The notes beneath the pieces were generated by a model that had not been told where the DNA came from, searched no databases, and was given only the letters and a program-made list of their open reading frames with translations. Both the position numbers and the translations under genes were made by a program. A DNA stretch of 64,000 nucleotides from Novosphingobium pentaromativorans US6-1 (GTDB lineage Bacteria; Pseudomonadota; Alphaproteobacteria; Sphingomonadales; Sphingomonadaceae): positions 620,001 to 684,000 of the forward strand of contig NZ_CP009291.1 in the NCBI RefSeq assembly GCF_000767465.1, in the 5' to 3' direction. Within the stretch, counting starts at the first letter, position 1; each line of letters starts with the position of its first letter. Positions 19,853 through 29,601 of the stretch are shown in pieces.

Positions 19853-21043
19853 TTGCTGGCCATGACTGAACCCGCGGGAGCGGGACAGGCGTTTCCGCGC
19901 GGATTTCTGCGGGTGGCGGGCGTGAGCGTGGCACACCACCAGCTTGGCCTGGCCCTCGCGCTCGACTGTCAGCGTGTCATCTGCATGGCGCGCGGCACTT
20001 CGCCCGAACTTCTGGCGCTCCAGCATGCGGCGGAAGATGCCGGGCTGCAGTTCTACATTGCGACGAATGCGCGCCAGCTGAGCGGGCTCATCACGGCCAG
20101 CGATGAAGTGCTCGTCGTTACCGAGGGACTTTTCGTCGATCCGGGCAGCGTCACCCACCTGTTCGAGAGTCGCGGGCCGGTGGTGCTCGTCATGCCGGTC
20201 GAGAATGCCTTGGCGGCCGGGTTCGAACGGATCGACCTCAACCGTGCGGCGGCAGGGATCATGCGGGTTCCGGGCGAATTGATGGAGCGGCTGCAGGAGC
20301 TGCCGCCGGATTGCGACATCATTTCGGCCCTGACCCGCATTGCGCTTCAGTCGGGTATTGCCATGCGCGAGGTGCCTTCAGGGGTGCGCATCGGCGCCAA
20401 CTGGCGTCTGGTCCGCAACGAGGGCGAGGCCGTCGCGGTGGAGGCCGAATGGCTTGCCGAGCAGGTCAGCGACGGAAGGCAACTTTCTCCGGGCGGTTCG
20501 GTGGCTCGCCTTGGTGTCCTGACTTTCGGCACATCGCTGCTGCAGGCCGGCAATGCATCGAACATGCTCAGCCTCGGCGCCTTGGGAGCCGTGGGCCTCT
20601 CGGCAGTACTGGGCTGGTTCGGACTGGTCTGGATCGCCTTGATTTTCGCGGCGATCGCTGCGCTGCTGGTCGAAAGCAGCCGTCTTTTGCGACAGGCAGA
20701 GCGCCGGGCGCGGGGGCAGATGACGCCGATCATCCCGCGCGCCGATGCGCTGGGCTGGCTGGTCGATATCGAGATAGGGCTGCTCAGCCTTGTGGCGATT
20801 CCGCGCGTTGCCGGGGAATCGTTGATTTCGTGGGCGTTTCCGCCGATCATGCTGGTTCTGCTGGTGGCGCTGATACCCAATAATCTCACCGGTTCTACCG
20901 CATCGTGGTTCCGAGATCGGGCACTGCTCGGCGTTATACTGGCTCTTTCCGCGCTCTTCGGGCATGTTCTGGTCGTGGTCGAGTTGATCTCGATCGGCCT
21001 CGTCCTCGCAGGGTTGATCCTGCCCCTGCGGCGCAAGGACTAA
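19853..21043 (+). CDS. Two-domain protein: nucleotidyltransferase-like N-terminus and membrane C-terminus
   Basis: A protein of 396 residues from TTG 19853, or 393 from ATG 19862. Residues 1-200 are soluble and alternate strands and helices (GVSVAHHQLGLALALDCQRV, SDEVLVVTEGLFVD, PVVLVMPVENALAAGFERI), which resembles the sugar-nucleotidyltransferase/GT-A fold, but the usual glycine-rich nucleotide loop and metal-binding acid pair are not evident. Residues from about 225 form five or so membrane helices ending in LVLAGLILPLRRKD. A CDP-alcohol phosphatidyltransferase motif (D-G-x2-A-R) is absent. Fold assignment is my inference; the function is unknown. Confidence 0.75.
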   Translation: MLAMTEPAGAGQAFPRGFLRVAGVSVAHHQLGLALALDCQRVICMARGTSPELLALQHAAEDAGLQFYIATNARQLSGLITASDEVLVVTEGLFVDPGSVTHLFESRGPVVLVMPVENALAAGFERIDLNRAAAGIMRVPGELMERLQELPPDCDIISALTRIALQSGIAMREVPSGVRIGANWRLVRNEGEAVAVEAEWLAEQVSDGRQLSPGGSVARLGVLTFGTSLLQAGNASNMLSLGALGAVGLSAVLGWFGLVWIALIFAAIAALLVESSRLLRQAERRARGQMTPIIPRADALGWLVDIEIGLLSLVAIPRVAGESLISWAFPPIMLVLLVALIPNNLTGSTASWFRDRALLGVILALSALFGHVLVVVELISIGLVLAGLILPLRRKD

Positions 21044-21078
21044 CCCGGCTTTAACCAAGGATGGCGTAATACGAGCCG

Positions 21079-22041
21079 ATGATCGATCAAGCTGTTCATT
21101 CGGCTGACCGGGACAACGTCGAAGCTGTGCTTCGCGACGAGCTTGCTCGCGGCGATGCGATGGCGGGAAGTGTTCTTCCGATCCTGCGGCACCTTATTAC
21201 CGCCGAAGACAGCTCTGTCTTCAGTGACGAGATCCTCGCGCGCGTGCGCGGGATGCTGGCAGACCTTGCCAATACCTTGCTCGACGCCCTTGCCGAGCGC
21301 ACCGGGCAGCCGGAACGTGCCGCCCATCCGGCCGACGAAGTTTCCCTGCTTACGCGTGCCTTCCTCGAAAACCAGGCGCTTCTGGCCCACCTTCATGCCC
21401 TGGCGCTGGAATGGCAGCTGACAGAGCGGCTGCAGTCGCGCCTTGCGCTCGATCCCGTGGTTTCGCCCCTGTTGCAAAGCCATGTCTCGTCGCACGAGGG
21501 TGCGATTCAGGATCTCGCCATGAAATTTCTCGCCGCGCAGGCCCGCTGGTGCCAGTCTCAGCGGCGCATGAGGCTCTCGCTGTTCGAACTTCCGGCCGAC
21601 CTTTTCCATGAGGCGCTCGTCACCTTGAGTGCGAGCATCGGTGAGGATCCCGAGATGATCGAGCGGGCGGCCTTCGCCGAAGCCGCGTTGCGGCGCAAGT
21701 ACGACGAAGGGGCTGGCCGTCTCGGCCTTGCGACCCAGCTGGCGATGAGCATGCGCGGCGAAGTCGAGGCATCGCTTTCGGTCGCGAATTCGGGTGTGGC
21801 GCTGTTCCTATCGGCCCTGGCGATCGGCTCCCGTCAAGGTCGGGATGCAGTCGTCCTGTCCACGCATGAGGCGCAACTGGCACGTCTGGCGCTGGCGCTG
21901 CGCACTGCGGGCCTGTCCTCCACAGGGGTTGAGCAGCAGTTTCTCGCCCTGCATCCCGACATTACCCTGCCGCAAGGCTTCGACCGGCTCGGCGCGGATA
22001 AGGCTTCCGCGATCCTCTCGTCGGGACGCGTCGCAGGGTGA
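21079..22041 (+). CDS. All-helical cytoplasmic protein of unknown function
   Basis: A 320-residue protein without signal peptide or membrane segment, nearly all predicted helix and rich in Ala, Leu, Arg and Glu. The organisation recalls alphaproteobacterial HEAT-like DUF2336 proteins, which are often found beside signalling genes, but I cannot confirm family membership. The ATG at 21079 follows TTTAACC half-sites at 21051-21056. Its stop overlaps the start of the histidine-kinase-like gene, so the two are translationally coupled and probably work together. Confidence 0.75.
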   Translation: MIDQAVHSADRDNVEAVLRDELARGDAMAGSVLPILRHLITAEDSSVFSDEILARVRGMLADLANTLLDALAERTGQPERAAHPADEVSLLTRAFLENQALLAHLHALALEWQLTERLQSRLALDPVVSPLLQSHVSSHEGAIQDLAMKFLAAQARWCQSQRRMRLSLFELPADLFHEALVTLSASIGEDPEMIERAAFAEAALRRKYDEGAGRLGLATQLAMSMRGEVEASLSVANSGVALFLSALAIGSRQGRDAVVLSTHEAQLARLALALRTAGLSSTGVEQQFLALHPDITLPQGFDRLGADKASAILSSGRVAG

Positions 22042-23429
22042 TGCAGGCAGGCGGAACCATTCTCGCCCGGGCGGTCAGCGATCCCGAGGACAGGCTGTTG
22101 ACGGCCGAAGAGCCGCTGGCGGGGCTGCAATTGCGCTGCGGCGGAGAGCTTCCCGGAACCATCGCGGTGCCGGAGCTGCTCGAACTCGTGCGCAAGGCGC
22201 GCCGCTATCGCTTTCGCCTGGCGCGGGCGATTTCGGCCAACGATGGCAGCGATACGGTTACGGCCTGGGTCGAGGTTGAACCGCGCGAAGGCGAAGCTGG
22301 CGAGACGCCCGGCTGCGACATCGTCGTGCGAAACTGGCAATCCTCCCCGCTGCCGTCGGAAGAGATCAGCTTCGCCGAACGCCGGCGGATGATGACCGAC
22401 CGGCACCTGGCCGAACTGACGGCGCAGCTCGATGGTTCGCAGCGGGTCCTCACTGCAGTGACGGACAGCCCCGACCTCGTGTATGTGGCTACGCGGATGG
22501 AAGAGGGGATCGGTCGGCTCTGGACCGATTTCCTCCCACCCGAGAACGTGACTCACCAGCAGCCGCTGCACTGGCGCCTGCTCGATGGGACGCGCGTGAG
22601 CGTGGAGGGTTCTGACCGGCCCTGGCGGATTACCCTGATTCCGCATATCCGGCCGGGCTTCGATCCCTCCGGTTTCGAACTCTTGCTGATCTCGGACGAG
22701 CCGCAGGCCGGTGAAGTCGAGACCGCCAACCCGATCGAACCCACCTTGCGGCGCAGTCTCGTCGGGCAGGATCTCTCACCGGTCCTGCGTCAGCCGATTT
22801 CGCGCATCATCGCCAATGCCGAGACGATCCGCTCGCGGCTCGCCGGTCCGATTCCCGATGCTTACGCTGACTACGCCGGCGAGATCGCCAGTGCGGGCAA
22901 GCTGCTGCTGGACCTGCTGGAGGATCTGGCCGACCTCGAAGTCGTGGAATCGGAGAACTTCTCCACGGCGCCCGATCGCATCGACTTGTCGGAAGTCGCG
23001 CGGCAGGCTGCCGGAATTCTCAACGTCCGCGCGCGGGAAAAGGGCATCGTCATCGATGCGCCGCAAGTGGCCGAAAGCCTCCCCGCCGTGGCCGAATTCC
23101 GCCGCGTTCTGCAGATCCTGCTGAACCTGATCGGCAATGCCATCCGCTATTCGCCGGAAAGGTCTCGCATCTGGCTGAGACTCGAGCCCCTCGGGTCAAT
23201 GGCTCGCGTCATCGTTGCCGACCAGGGACCGGGCCTGTCGGACGAGCAGCAGGCGCGAGTCTTCGAGAAGTTCGAGCGCCTCGGCCGTAGCGGCGACGGC
23301 GGATCGGGGCTTGGCCTCTATATTTCGCGCAGCCTGGCAAGGGCGATGGGCGGCGAACTGTCGGTCGAGAGCGCGCCGGGACAGGGCGCGCGCTTCATCC
23401 TCGACGTACCGGCCGACCCTGAGGCCTGA
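22038..23429 (+). CDS. Histidine-kinase-like protein without the H-box histidine
   Basis: A 463-residue soluble protein. Residues 120-235 look like a PAS-type sensor region. The dimerisation helix contains LSPVLRQPISRIIANAETI (about 246-264), which aligns with the H-box S-H-E-L-R-T-P-L but has Pro248-Val249 where His-Glu is expected; residues 241-320 contain no histidine at all. The ATP-binding domain is intact: N-box NLIGNAIRYSP (363-373), G1 DQGPGL (395-400), F-box FEKFERLG, and G2 GSGLGLYI (423-430). It may bind ATP but should not autophosphorylate in the standard way; compare DivL of Caulobacter, where Tyr replaces His. GTG 22038 or ATG 22041 is the start, overlapping the previous stop. 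Confidence 0.85.
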   Translation: MMQAGGTILARAVSDPEDRLLTAEEPLAGLQLRCGGELPGTIAVPELLELVRKARRYRFRLARAISANDGSDTVTAWVEVEPREGEAGETPGCDIVVRNWQSSPLPSEEISFAERRRMMTDRHLAELTAQLDGSQRVLTAVTDSPDLVYVATRMEEGIGRLWTDFLPPENVTHQQPLHWRLLDGTRVSVEGSDRPWRITLIPHIRPGFDPSGFELLLISDEPQAGEVETANPIEPTLRRSLVGQDLSPVLRQPISRIIANAETIRSRLAGPIPDAYADYAGEIASAGKLLLDLLEDLADLEVVESENFSTAPDRIDLSEVARQAAGILNVRAREKGIVIDAPQVAESLPAVAEFRRVLQILLNLIGNAIRYSPERSRIWLRLEPLGSMARVIVADQGPGLSDEQQARVFEKFERLGRSGDGGSGLGLYISRSLARAMGGELSVESAPGQGARFILDVPADPEA

Positions 23430-23435
23430 ACTCGT

Positions 23436-23645
23436 TCAGGCCTTGCCGTTGCCGTGGCGAGCGAGCCACACGACGATACAGCCCACGGCTGCAAGGATTG
23501 CGCCGCGAATGGCCCATGTGCGGTCTGCCAGCATGAAGCTTTCCGCCGGCCACATGACCACGCCCGTGCCCTGACCGACCCATAGCAGGCCCATGGCGAT
23601 GGCCAGGAGCCCCAGGACAAATGCTACGATCCTGATAAACAGCAT
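23436..23645 (-). CDS. Small two-helix membrane protein
   Basis: A 69-residue protein with hydrophobic segments at about residues 4-26 and 45-62 and a short basic C-terminus (ARHGNGKA). It faces the histidine-kinase-like gene tail-to-tail with six bases between. I do not recognise a family. The frame is open with an ATG and typical codon use, but short length leaves some doubt. Confidence 0.6.
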   Translation of the reverse strand: MLFIRIVAFVLGLLAIAMGLLWVGQGTGVVMWPAESFMLADRTWAIRGAILAAVGCIVVWLARHGNGKA

Positions 23646-23745
23646 GAAGATTCCCCCGCCATGTTCCCGAACGGCCTAGCTCATCGAGGTGGCCGGATTA
23701 TGGCGGGTTGGCAAGTTCCGAGGTTCCACTTTCTCCGGCGCCCAA

Positions 23746-23772
23746 GAAAAAACCCCCGCTTTCGCAGGGGTT
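23746..23772 (-). terminator. Rho-independent terminator of gltA
   Basis: On the minus strand AACCCCTGC, a GAAA loop and GCGGGGGTT form a nine-pair stem (one G-U pair) followed by TTTT. It starts about 50 bases downstream of the gltA stop codon. Confidence 0.85.
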
Positions 23773-23820
23773 TCTCCTGGAGGCAGCCCTTGCAGGCGGC
23801 CCCGTCCGGATTGCCGGTTA

Positions 23821-25104
23821 TCAGCGCTGCGACAGCGGCACGTAGTCGCGCTGCGTCGGGCCGGTGTAGAGCTGGCGCGGACGGCCGATCTTCTGGCCGG
23901 GATCCGAGATCATTTCGTTCCACTGCGCGACCCAGCCCACGGTGCGGGCAAGAGCGAAGAGCACGGTGAACATCGTGGTCGGAAAGCCGATCGCCGAAAG
24001 GATGATGCCCGAGTAGAAGTCGACGTTCGGGAAGAGCTTCTTCTCGACGAAGTACGGATCGTTGAGAGCGATTTCCTCGAGGCGCAGGGCGGTCTCGAAC
24101 AGCGGATCGTCGACCTTGAGCGCCTCGAACACCTCGCGAACGGTGGACTGCATGACCGTCGCACGCGGGTCGTAATTCTTGTAGACGCGGTGGCCGAAGC
24201 CCATCAGGCGGAACGGGTCGTTCTTGTCCTTCGCACGCTCGATGTAGTGCGGGATCTTGTCCGGCGTACCGATTTCCTTGAGCATGTTGAGCGCGGCTTC
24301 GTTCGCGCCGCCGTGTGCCGGGCCCCAGAGGCAGGCGATGCCGGCCGCGATACAGGCAAACGGGTTCGCGCCCGACGAACCGGCGAGGCGCACGGTCGAG
24401 GTCGATGCGTTCTGCTCGTGGTCGGCGTGGAGGATGAAGATGCGGTCCATGGCCTTCTCGACGGCCGGGATCACTTCATACTCTTCCGCAGGCACGCCGA
24501 AGGTCATGCGCAGGAAGTTGCCGGTGTAGGACAGGTTGTTGTCCGGGTAGAGGAACGGCTGACCGATCGAGTACTTGTAGGCCATGGCCGCAATCGTCGG
24601 CATCTTGGCGATCAGGCGGTGCGAGCTGATCTTGCGGTGCTCGGGATCCGAGATGTCGGTCGAATCGTGGTAGAACGCCGAAAGCGCGCCGACGACGCCG
24701 CACATGATCGCCATCGGGTGCGCGTCGCGGCGGAACCCGCGATAGAACGTGGCGAGCTGCTCGTGCAGCATGGTGTGGCGGCTGATGGTGAACTCGAACT
24801 TCTCGAGCTCTTCCTTGTTCGGCAGTTCGCCGTTGAGCAGCAGATAGCTGACTTCCATGAACGACGAATTTTCAGCCAGCTGACCGATCGGATAGCCGCG
24901 GTGGAGCAGGACGCCTTCATCGCCGTCGATGTAGGTCAGCGCGCTTTCGCAGCTTGCAGTCGAAGTGAAGCCCGGATCGAACGTGAACATCCCGGTCTGG
25001 CCGTAGAGCTTACGGATATCGACGACATCGGGGCCGACGCTACCTTTCAGGACAGGGTAGTCGTAGTCCGCTCCACCTGCGGACAGTTTAGCCTGATCAC
25101 CCAC
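23821..25104 (-). CDS. gltA: Citrate synthase (large, type II)
   Basis: A 427-residue enzyme condensing oxaloacetate and acetyl-CoA to citrate at the entry of the TCA cycle. The catalytic histidine settings are visible in [13 protein letters not shown] and [12 protein letters not shown], with the catalytic Asp close to the C-terminus region of [10 protein letters not shown]. The GTG at 25104 is the start, supported by AAGGAG nine bases upstream. Length matches hexameric Gram-negative type II enzymes, which are often inhibited by NADH. It lies 13 bases downstream of gltX on the same strand and ends with a clear terminator. Confidence 0.97.
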   Translation of the reverse strand: MGDQAKLSAGGADYDYPVLKGSVGPDVVDIRKLYGQTGMFTFDPGFTSTASCESALTYIDGDEGVLLHRGYPIGQLAENSSFMEVSYLLLNGELPNKEELEKFEFTISRHTMLHEQLATFYRGFRRDAHPMAIMCGVVGALSAFYHDSTDISDPEHRKISSHRLIAKMPTIAAMAYKYSIGQPFLYPDNNLSYTGNFLRMTFGVPAEEYEVIPAVEKAMDRIFILHADHEQNASTSTVRLAGSSGANPFACIAAGIACLWGPAHGGANEAALNMLKEIGTPDKIPHYIERAKDKNDPFRLMGFGHRVYKNYDPRATVMQSTVREVFEALKVDDPLFETALRLEEIALNDPYFVEKKLFPNVDFYSGIILSAIGFPTTMFTVLFALARTVGWVAQWNEMISDPGQKIGRPRQLYTGPTQRDYVPLSQR

Positions 25105-25117
25105 CAGTTCTTACTCC

Positions 25118-26572
25118 TTATACCTGTGACCCGGCCGGGACTTCGGCCTGTGCGGCAATGCGCGCGAGGCTTTCGTTCCTGCCGAGCAGAACCAATACGT
25201 CGAAAATTCCCGGCGAGGTCGTTTGACCCGTCAGGGCTGCCCGCAAGGGTTGCGCGAGCTTGCCGAGGCCCAATTGGAGGTCCCCGGCCATTGCTTTCAG
25301 GTTGGCTTCCAATGCCTCCAAAGTCCAGTCGGATTCCCCCGACAGACGCTCATGTATGATCGCCAGGCGCCCCCGCGCCTCGTCGGTCAGGAGAGCTTGC
25401 GCCTTCTCGCTCATCGCGAGAGGACGGGCGGCAAACAGGAAGGCGGCGCCTTCTGCAAGTTCGTTGACGTCCTTCGCTCGCACCTTGAGGACCGGCATGG
25501 CTTTCTCGAGCAGGACGGGATCTGCGTCTGCGAAGCCATTGGCCTTAACGAGCGGGACGACGAGTGCGGCAAGACGGGTGTCATCCGCCTCGCGCAGGTA
25601 GTGTCCGTTGAGATTCTGCAACTTGGCAAGGTCGAAACGGGCAGGCGACTTGCCGACATGGGCAATGTCGAACCACTCGACCGCCTGGTCGCGGGCGATG
25701 ATTTCCTCGTCGCCATGTCCCCAGCCGAGCCGCAGCAGGTAATTGAACAGCGCTTCGGGCAGCACGCCCAGGTCATCGCGATAGGCATCGACGCCGAGCG
25801 CGCCGTGGCGCTTGGATAGCTTGGCGCCGTCCGGGCCGTGGATCAGCGGTACATGGCCGTAAGTCGGCACCGTCCAGCCCATGGCGCGGATGATGACAAG
25901 CTGGCGGAAGGCGTTGTTGAGGTGATCGTCGCCGCGGATGACGTGGGTCACGCCCATGTCGTTGTCGTCGACTACGACAGCCAGCATGTAGGTCGGCGTG
26001 CCGTCGGAGCGCAGGATGACGAAGTCGTCGATCTCGACGTTCTGGACCGTGACCTGTCCCTGCACGAGATCGTCGATTACAGTCTCGCCATCGCGCGGGG
26101 CCTTGATGCGCACGACGTAAGGGCGATCGTTCGGCCAGGTCGCGGGATCGGCGTCGCGCCATTCGCTGTCGATGCGGAAGGGGCGGCGTTCTTCCTGAGC
26201 CTTCTGGCGGCGCTCGGCGAGTTCCTCGGTCGAGAGGTAGCAGCGATAGGCGTGACCGGATTCAAGCAATTGCGCGGCCACTTCGGCGTGGCGCTGCGAG
26301 CGGGCGAACTGGAATACAGGTTCTTCGTCGCCTTCGAGGCCGAGCCAGGTCAGGCCGTCGAAAATCGCGTCGATGGCCGGTTCGGTCGAACGGGCGCGGT
26401 CGGTGTCTTCGATGCGAAGCAGGTACTTGCCGCCGTGATGGCGGGCGAAAAGCCAGTTGAACAGCGCCGTACGGGCGCCGCCGATGTGAAGGTAACCCGT
26501 GGGCGAGGGGGCAAAGCGCGTAACGACGGCTGACTGGCCGCTCGATCCGCTCGATGCACTGCCGCTTGCCAT
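25118..26572 (-). CDS. gltX: Glutamyl-tRNA synthetase
   Basis: A 484-residue class I aminoacyl-tRNA synthetase. The HIGH signature is in [19 protein letters not shown] near residue 22, and the KMSKS-type motif is [12 protein letters not shown] near residue 250. The C-terminal anticodon-binding domain is complete. The first 15 residues are a Ser/Gly-rich extension. The ATG at 26572 is preceded by AGGGAAT. It is divergent from comEC with 20 bases between start codons, so the promoters overlap the coding starts. Confidence 0.97.
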   Translation of the reverse strand: MASGSASSGSSGQSAVVTRFAPSPTGYLHIGGARTALFNWLFARHHGGKYLLRIEDTDRARSTEPAIDAIFDGLTWLGLEGDEEPVFQFARSQRHAEVAAQLLESGHAYRCYLSTEELAERRQKAQEERRPFRIDSEWRDADPATWPNDRPYVVRIKAPRDGETVIDDLVQGQVTVQNVEIDDFVILRSDGTPTYMLAVVVDDNDMGVTHVIRGDDHLNNAFRQLVIIRAMGWTVPTYGHVPLIHGPDGAKLSKRHGALGVDAYRDDLGVLPEALFNYLLRLGWGHGDEEIIARDQAVEWFDIAHVGKSPARFDLAKLQNLNGHYLREADDTRLAALVVPLVKANGFADADPVLLEKAMPVLKVRAKDVNELAEGAAFLFAARPLAMSEKAQALLTDEARGRLAIIHERLSGESDWTLEALEANLKAMAGDLQLGLGKLAQPLRAALTGQTTSPGIFDVLVLLGRNESLARIAAQAEVPAGSQV

Positions 26573-26592
26573 TGTAATTCCCTTCCTGTCCT

Positions 26593-28791
26593 ATGTTAGC
26601 CATGGCCAGCCAAGCCACAGCCGGTGATGATGAAAATGCCCGCCACGGCCTTGTCGGGGGCGCTGCATTGCAGCATCGGCCATGGAACAGCAAGAGCGAC
26701 TTGTCGAGGGTTTTGGCGGCCCTGGAACGATTTCTTTCGCAAGCCGGCTTCGATCGCGGGCCATGGCTGGTCGTCGCCTTCGCGGCCGGAATCGGCACAT
26801 GGTTCGGGCTCCCCGGACCACTCTACTGGAGCGCATTTGCCGGTGGGGCCATCGCAATAGCGGCGCTCGCAGGATGGGTCTGGCCGGATCGTGAGCGTTT
26901 TGCGCAGCTGAGATTGGCGATATGCGCCGTTTTCCTCATGTTTTCTGCCGGTTGCCTCACCGTGTGGGCCAAATCTGTGCTCGCAGGACAAGAAGCGATC
27001 GAAAGGCCGATATCGGGCGTGTTCCTCGGCAAGGTCCTGGGCGTGGACGAGCAGCCGGCCTTGGAGCGCGTGCGATGGATCGTGGCCGCCCGAGAACCGG
27101 ATTCGGGGGTGCCTATCAAGGTTCGCGTCAATGTTCCGGCCGACCCCGATGCCGCGCCCGTATCGCCTGGGGCAGTGATTCGCTTCGAGGCGCGGCTGAT
27201 GCCGCCCGCCGCCCCGATGTTTCCGGGCGGTTACAATTTCGCCCGGACCGCCTGGTTCTCCGGACTTTCCGCAAGCGGGAGCGTGACGGGCAGGGTCACG
27301 ATCGTTGAGCCTGGGACGGGCGACGACGGGATCGATGCCATGCGCACAGCGCTTTCCCGGCATGTGCGTTCCCGCATGGCCGGTTCTGAGGGCGGGATTG
27401 CCGCGGCGCTGGCCAGCGGAGACCGGGGCGGCATCCTCGAGGAGGATGCACAGGCGATGCGCGACGCTGGCCTCGCGCATCTGTTGGCAATCAGTGGACT
27501 GCATGTCAGCGCGGTGATCGGCGCCGCCTATTTTCTGGCCTTGCGACTTCTTGCGCTTTGCCCGGCACTGGCGCTGCGTTTGCGGCTTCCGGTCGTGGCA
27601 GCCCTGTGCGGAGCGCTGGCCGGGATCGCCTATACTGTGCTGACCGGATCGCAGGTGCCCACGGTCCGTTCCTGCATCGGGGCGATGCTGGTCCTGATCG
27701 CGCTGGCGCTGGGGCGCGAAGCGCTTTCGCTGCGGATGTTGGCGGTTGCCGGCTTCATTGTCCTGCTGGTCTGGCCCGAATCGCTGACCGGCCCCAGCTT
27801 CCAGATGAGCTTTGCCGCCGTACTCGCCATCGTGGCGCTGGCGACCTCCGGGCCAGCGCGTCAGTTCCTGGCACCGCGAGAGGAGTCGTGGCTCTCGCGG
27901 CTGATGCGCCAGGTAGTCATGCTCTTCGTGACGGGCTTCGTGATCGAAGTCGTCCTGATGCCGATCGGCTTCTACCATTTTCATCGCGCCGGTGCCTACG
28001 GGGCGCTTGCGAACGTGCTTGCGATCCCGCTTACGACTTTCGCGGTCATGCCCTGCATTGCCCTCGCGCTGCTGTGCGACATTGTGGGACTGGGCGGGCC
28101 GTTCTGGTGGCTGGCGGGGCAGTTCATCGACCTACTGCTTGGCCTCGCGCACAAGATCAGTGCGCTGCCGGGCGCCGTTTCGGTTCTGCCTGCCATGGGG
28201 ACGGGCGGTTTCCTTCTGTTCGTAACCGGCGGATTGTGGCTCGGCCTTTGGAGCGGGCGCGTGCGGCTGCTGGGACTGGTGCCCGCCTGTTTCGGCATCG
28301 TCTGGCTCATCCTGCTCGAGCCGCCGGACATTCTCGTGACCGGCGATGGCCGTCATGTCGGACTGCTCGACGATAGCGGCGATGGGCTCGTCACCTTGCG
28401 CGACACCGGCAGCGATTATGTGCGCGACAATCTTCGCGAATTCGCAGGGATCGAAGGCGAATTGACGCCCCTCGCATCGTGGCCGGGTTCGAGATGCAAT
28501 CGCGACTTCTGTTCGGTACGGATCGATCGAGCCGGTCGATCGTGGGACTTGCTGATCGCCAGAGGCCGCGACCAGGTGCCCGAGCGGTCGCTGGCAGCGG
28601 CCTGCGACAAGGCCGATATCGTCGTTGCCGATCGCTGGCTGCCATGGAGCTGCAAGCCGCGCTGGCTCAAGGCCGACCGGACCATGCTGGACAGGACCGG
28701 CGGGCTTGCCATCAGGCTGCGCGGCAAATCCGTCGAAACAGTGGCGGCAGGGCAGGGCCGCCATGGCTGGTGGAACCCGCGCGGGCCGTGA
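26593..28791 (+). CDS. comEC: ComEC/Rec2-family DNA uptake channel protein
   Basis: A 732-residue membrane protein with an N-terminal pair of helices and a DUF4131-like domain, then the Competence domain with the signature AHLLAISGLHVSAVIGAAYF near residue 295 and many helices to about residue 560. ComEC carries single-stranded DNA across the inner membrane in transformation. The C-terminal region (about 570-732) is degenerate relative to the metallo-beta-lactamase domain of longer homologues; I see no H-x-H-x-D-H motif. Starts at ATG 26593 or 26602 are possible. No other competence genes are in the window. Confidence 0.92.
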   Translation: MLAMASQATAGDDENARHGLVGGAALQHRPWNSKSDLSRVLAALERFLSQAGFDRGPWLVVAFAAGIGTWFGLPGPLYWSAFAGGAIAIAALAGWVWPDRERFAQLRLAICAVFLMFSAGCLTVWAKSVLAGQEAIERPISGVFLGKVLGVDEQPALERVRWIVAAREPDSGVPIKVRVNVPADPDAAPVSPGAVIRFEARLMPPAAPMFPGGYNFARTAWFSGLSASGSVTGRVTIVEPGTGDDGIDAMRTALSRHVRSRMAGSEGGIAAALASGDRGGILEEDAQAMRDAGLAHLLAISGLHVSAVIGAAYFLALRLLALCPALALRLRLPVVAALCGALAGIAYTVLTGSQVPTVRSCIGAMLVLIALALGREALSLRMLAVAGFIVLLVWPESLTGPSFQMSFAAVLAIVALATSGPARQFLAPREESWLSRLMRQVVMLFVTGFVIEVVLMPIGFYHFHRAGAYGALANVLAIPLTTFAVMPCIALALLCDIVGLGGPFWWLAGQFIDLLLGLAHKISALPGAVSVLPAMGTGGFLLFVTGGLWLGLWSGRVRLLGLVPACFGIVWLILLEPPDILVTGDGRHVGLLDDSGDGLVTLRDTGSDYVRDNLREFAGIEGELTPLASWPGSRCNRDFCSVRIDRAGRSWDLLIARGRDQVPERSLAAACDKADIVVADRWLPWSCKPRWLKADRTMLDRTGGLAIRLRGKSVETVAAGQGRHGWWNPRGP

Positions 28792-28802
28792 TTTCGGCCC
28801 TG

Positions 28803-28834
28803 TCCGGAGAGTACGCCTTCCGGAGAGTACGCCT
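28803..28834 (+). repeat. 16-bp perfect tandem duplication
   Basis: The unit TCCGGAGAGTACGCCT occurs twice head to tail in the 69-base gap between the convergent comEC and lexA stops. Each copy includes the palindrome TCCGGA. It is a recent-looking slip duplication or a small regulatory repeat. Confidence 0.9.
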
Positions 28835-28860
28835 GAGCGGCACGCCTCCCCGGGGCAAGC

Positions 28861-29556
28861 TCAGTGATAGCGGCGCAGCAGCCCTGCGAGCTTGCCCTGA
28901 ACCTCGATCTCGTCAGGGCCGTAGATCTGCGGTTCGTATGCGGCATTGGCGGGCACGAGGCGAACCATGCCGCCATCGCGCTGGAGATACTTGAGCGTCG
29001 CTTCTTCGCCGCGAACCAGGGCGACGACGATTTCGCCGTCGCGTGCGGTGTTGGTGCGACGGATCAGGGCAAAGTCGCCGTCGAGAATGCCGGCCTCGAC
29101 CATCGAATCGCCCGAAACCTCAAGCGCGTAGTGTTCCCCCGAGCCGAGCAGGGCTGCCGGAACCGGAAGCATCGACTGGCCTTCGAGCGCCTCGATAGGA
29201 ACGCCGGCAGCGATGCGACCGTGCAGCGGAATTTCGATGACGTCGTTCGCCGGTTCAGGCTTGCGTTCGGGCTGCTTGAGTGCGGCAAGGGCGTCTATGC
29301 CGGCAGGAGCGGCGGCCTTCGTCGCAGGCTTGCTGGTGACGTCTTCGGGCTGGCGCAGGATTTCCAGCGCGCGGGCGCGGTTTGGCAGGCGGCGGATGAA
29401 GCCGCGTTCCTCAAGCGCGGAAATGAGGCGGTGCACGCCCGACTTCGACTTGAGGTCGAGCGCTTCCTTCATCTCTTCGAAGCTGGGCGAGATGCCGCTT
29501 TCTTCAAGCCGGACCTGAATGAACTTGAGCAATTCATGCTGCTTGCGCGTCAACAT
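28861..29556 (-). CDS. lexA: LexA repressor
   Basis: A 231-residue SOS repressor. The N-terminal winged helix (residues 1-65, [14 protein letters not shown] to NRARALEI) binds DNA; a long linker follows. The self-cleavage site Ala117-Gly118 is in GRIAAGVP, the nucleophile is Ser151 (GDSMVEAG) and the general base Lys189 (EEATLKYLQ). I use ATG 29556; the upstream in-frame extension runs through the SOS box and is not coding. A LexA box lies 46 bases upstream, which indicates autoregulation. Confidence 0.97.
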   Translation of the reverse strand: MLTRKQHELLKFIQVRLEESGISPSFEEMKEALDLKSKSGVHRLISALEERGFIRRLPNRARALEILRQPEDVTSKPATKAAAPAGIDALAALKQPERKPEPANDVIEIPLHGRIAAGVPIEALEGQSMLPVPAALLGSGEHYALEVSGDSMVEAGILDGDFALIRRTNTARDGEIVVALVRGEEATLKYLQRDGGMVRLVPANAAYEPQIYGPDEIEVQGKLAGLLRRYH

Positions 29557-29601
29557 CTTCGTTGCCTCTTTCTCTGCGTCCCCGAGCGTTGTTCTGCTTG
29601 T

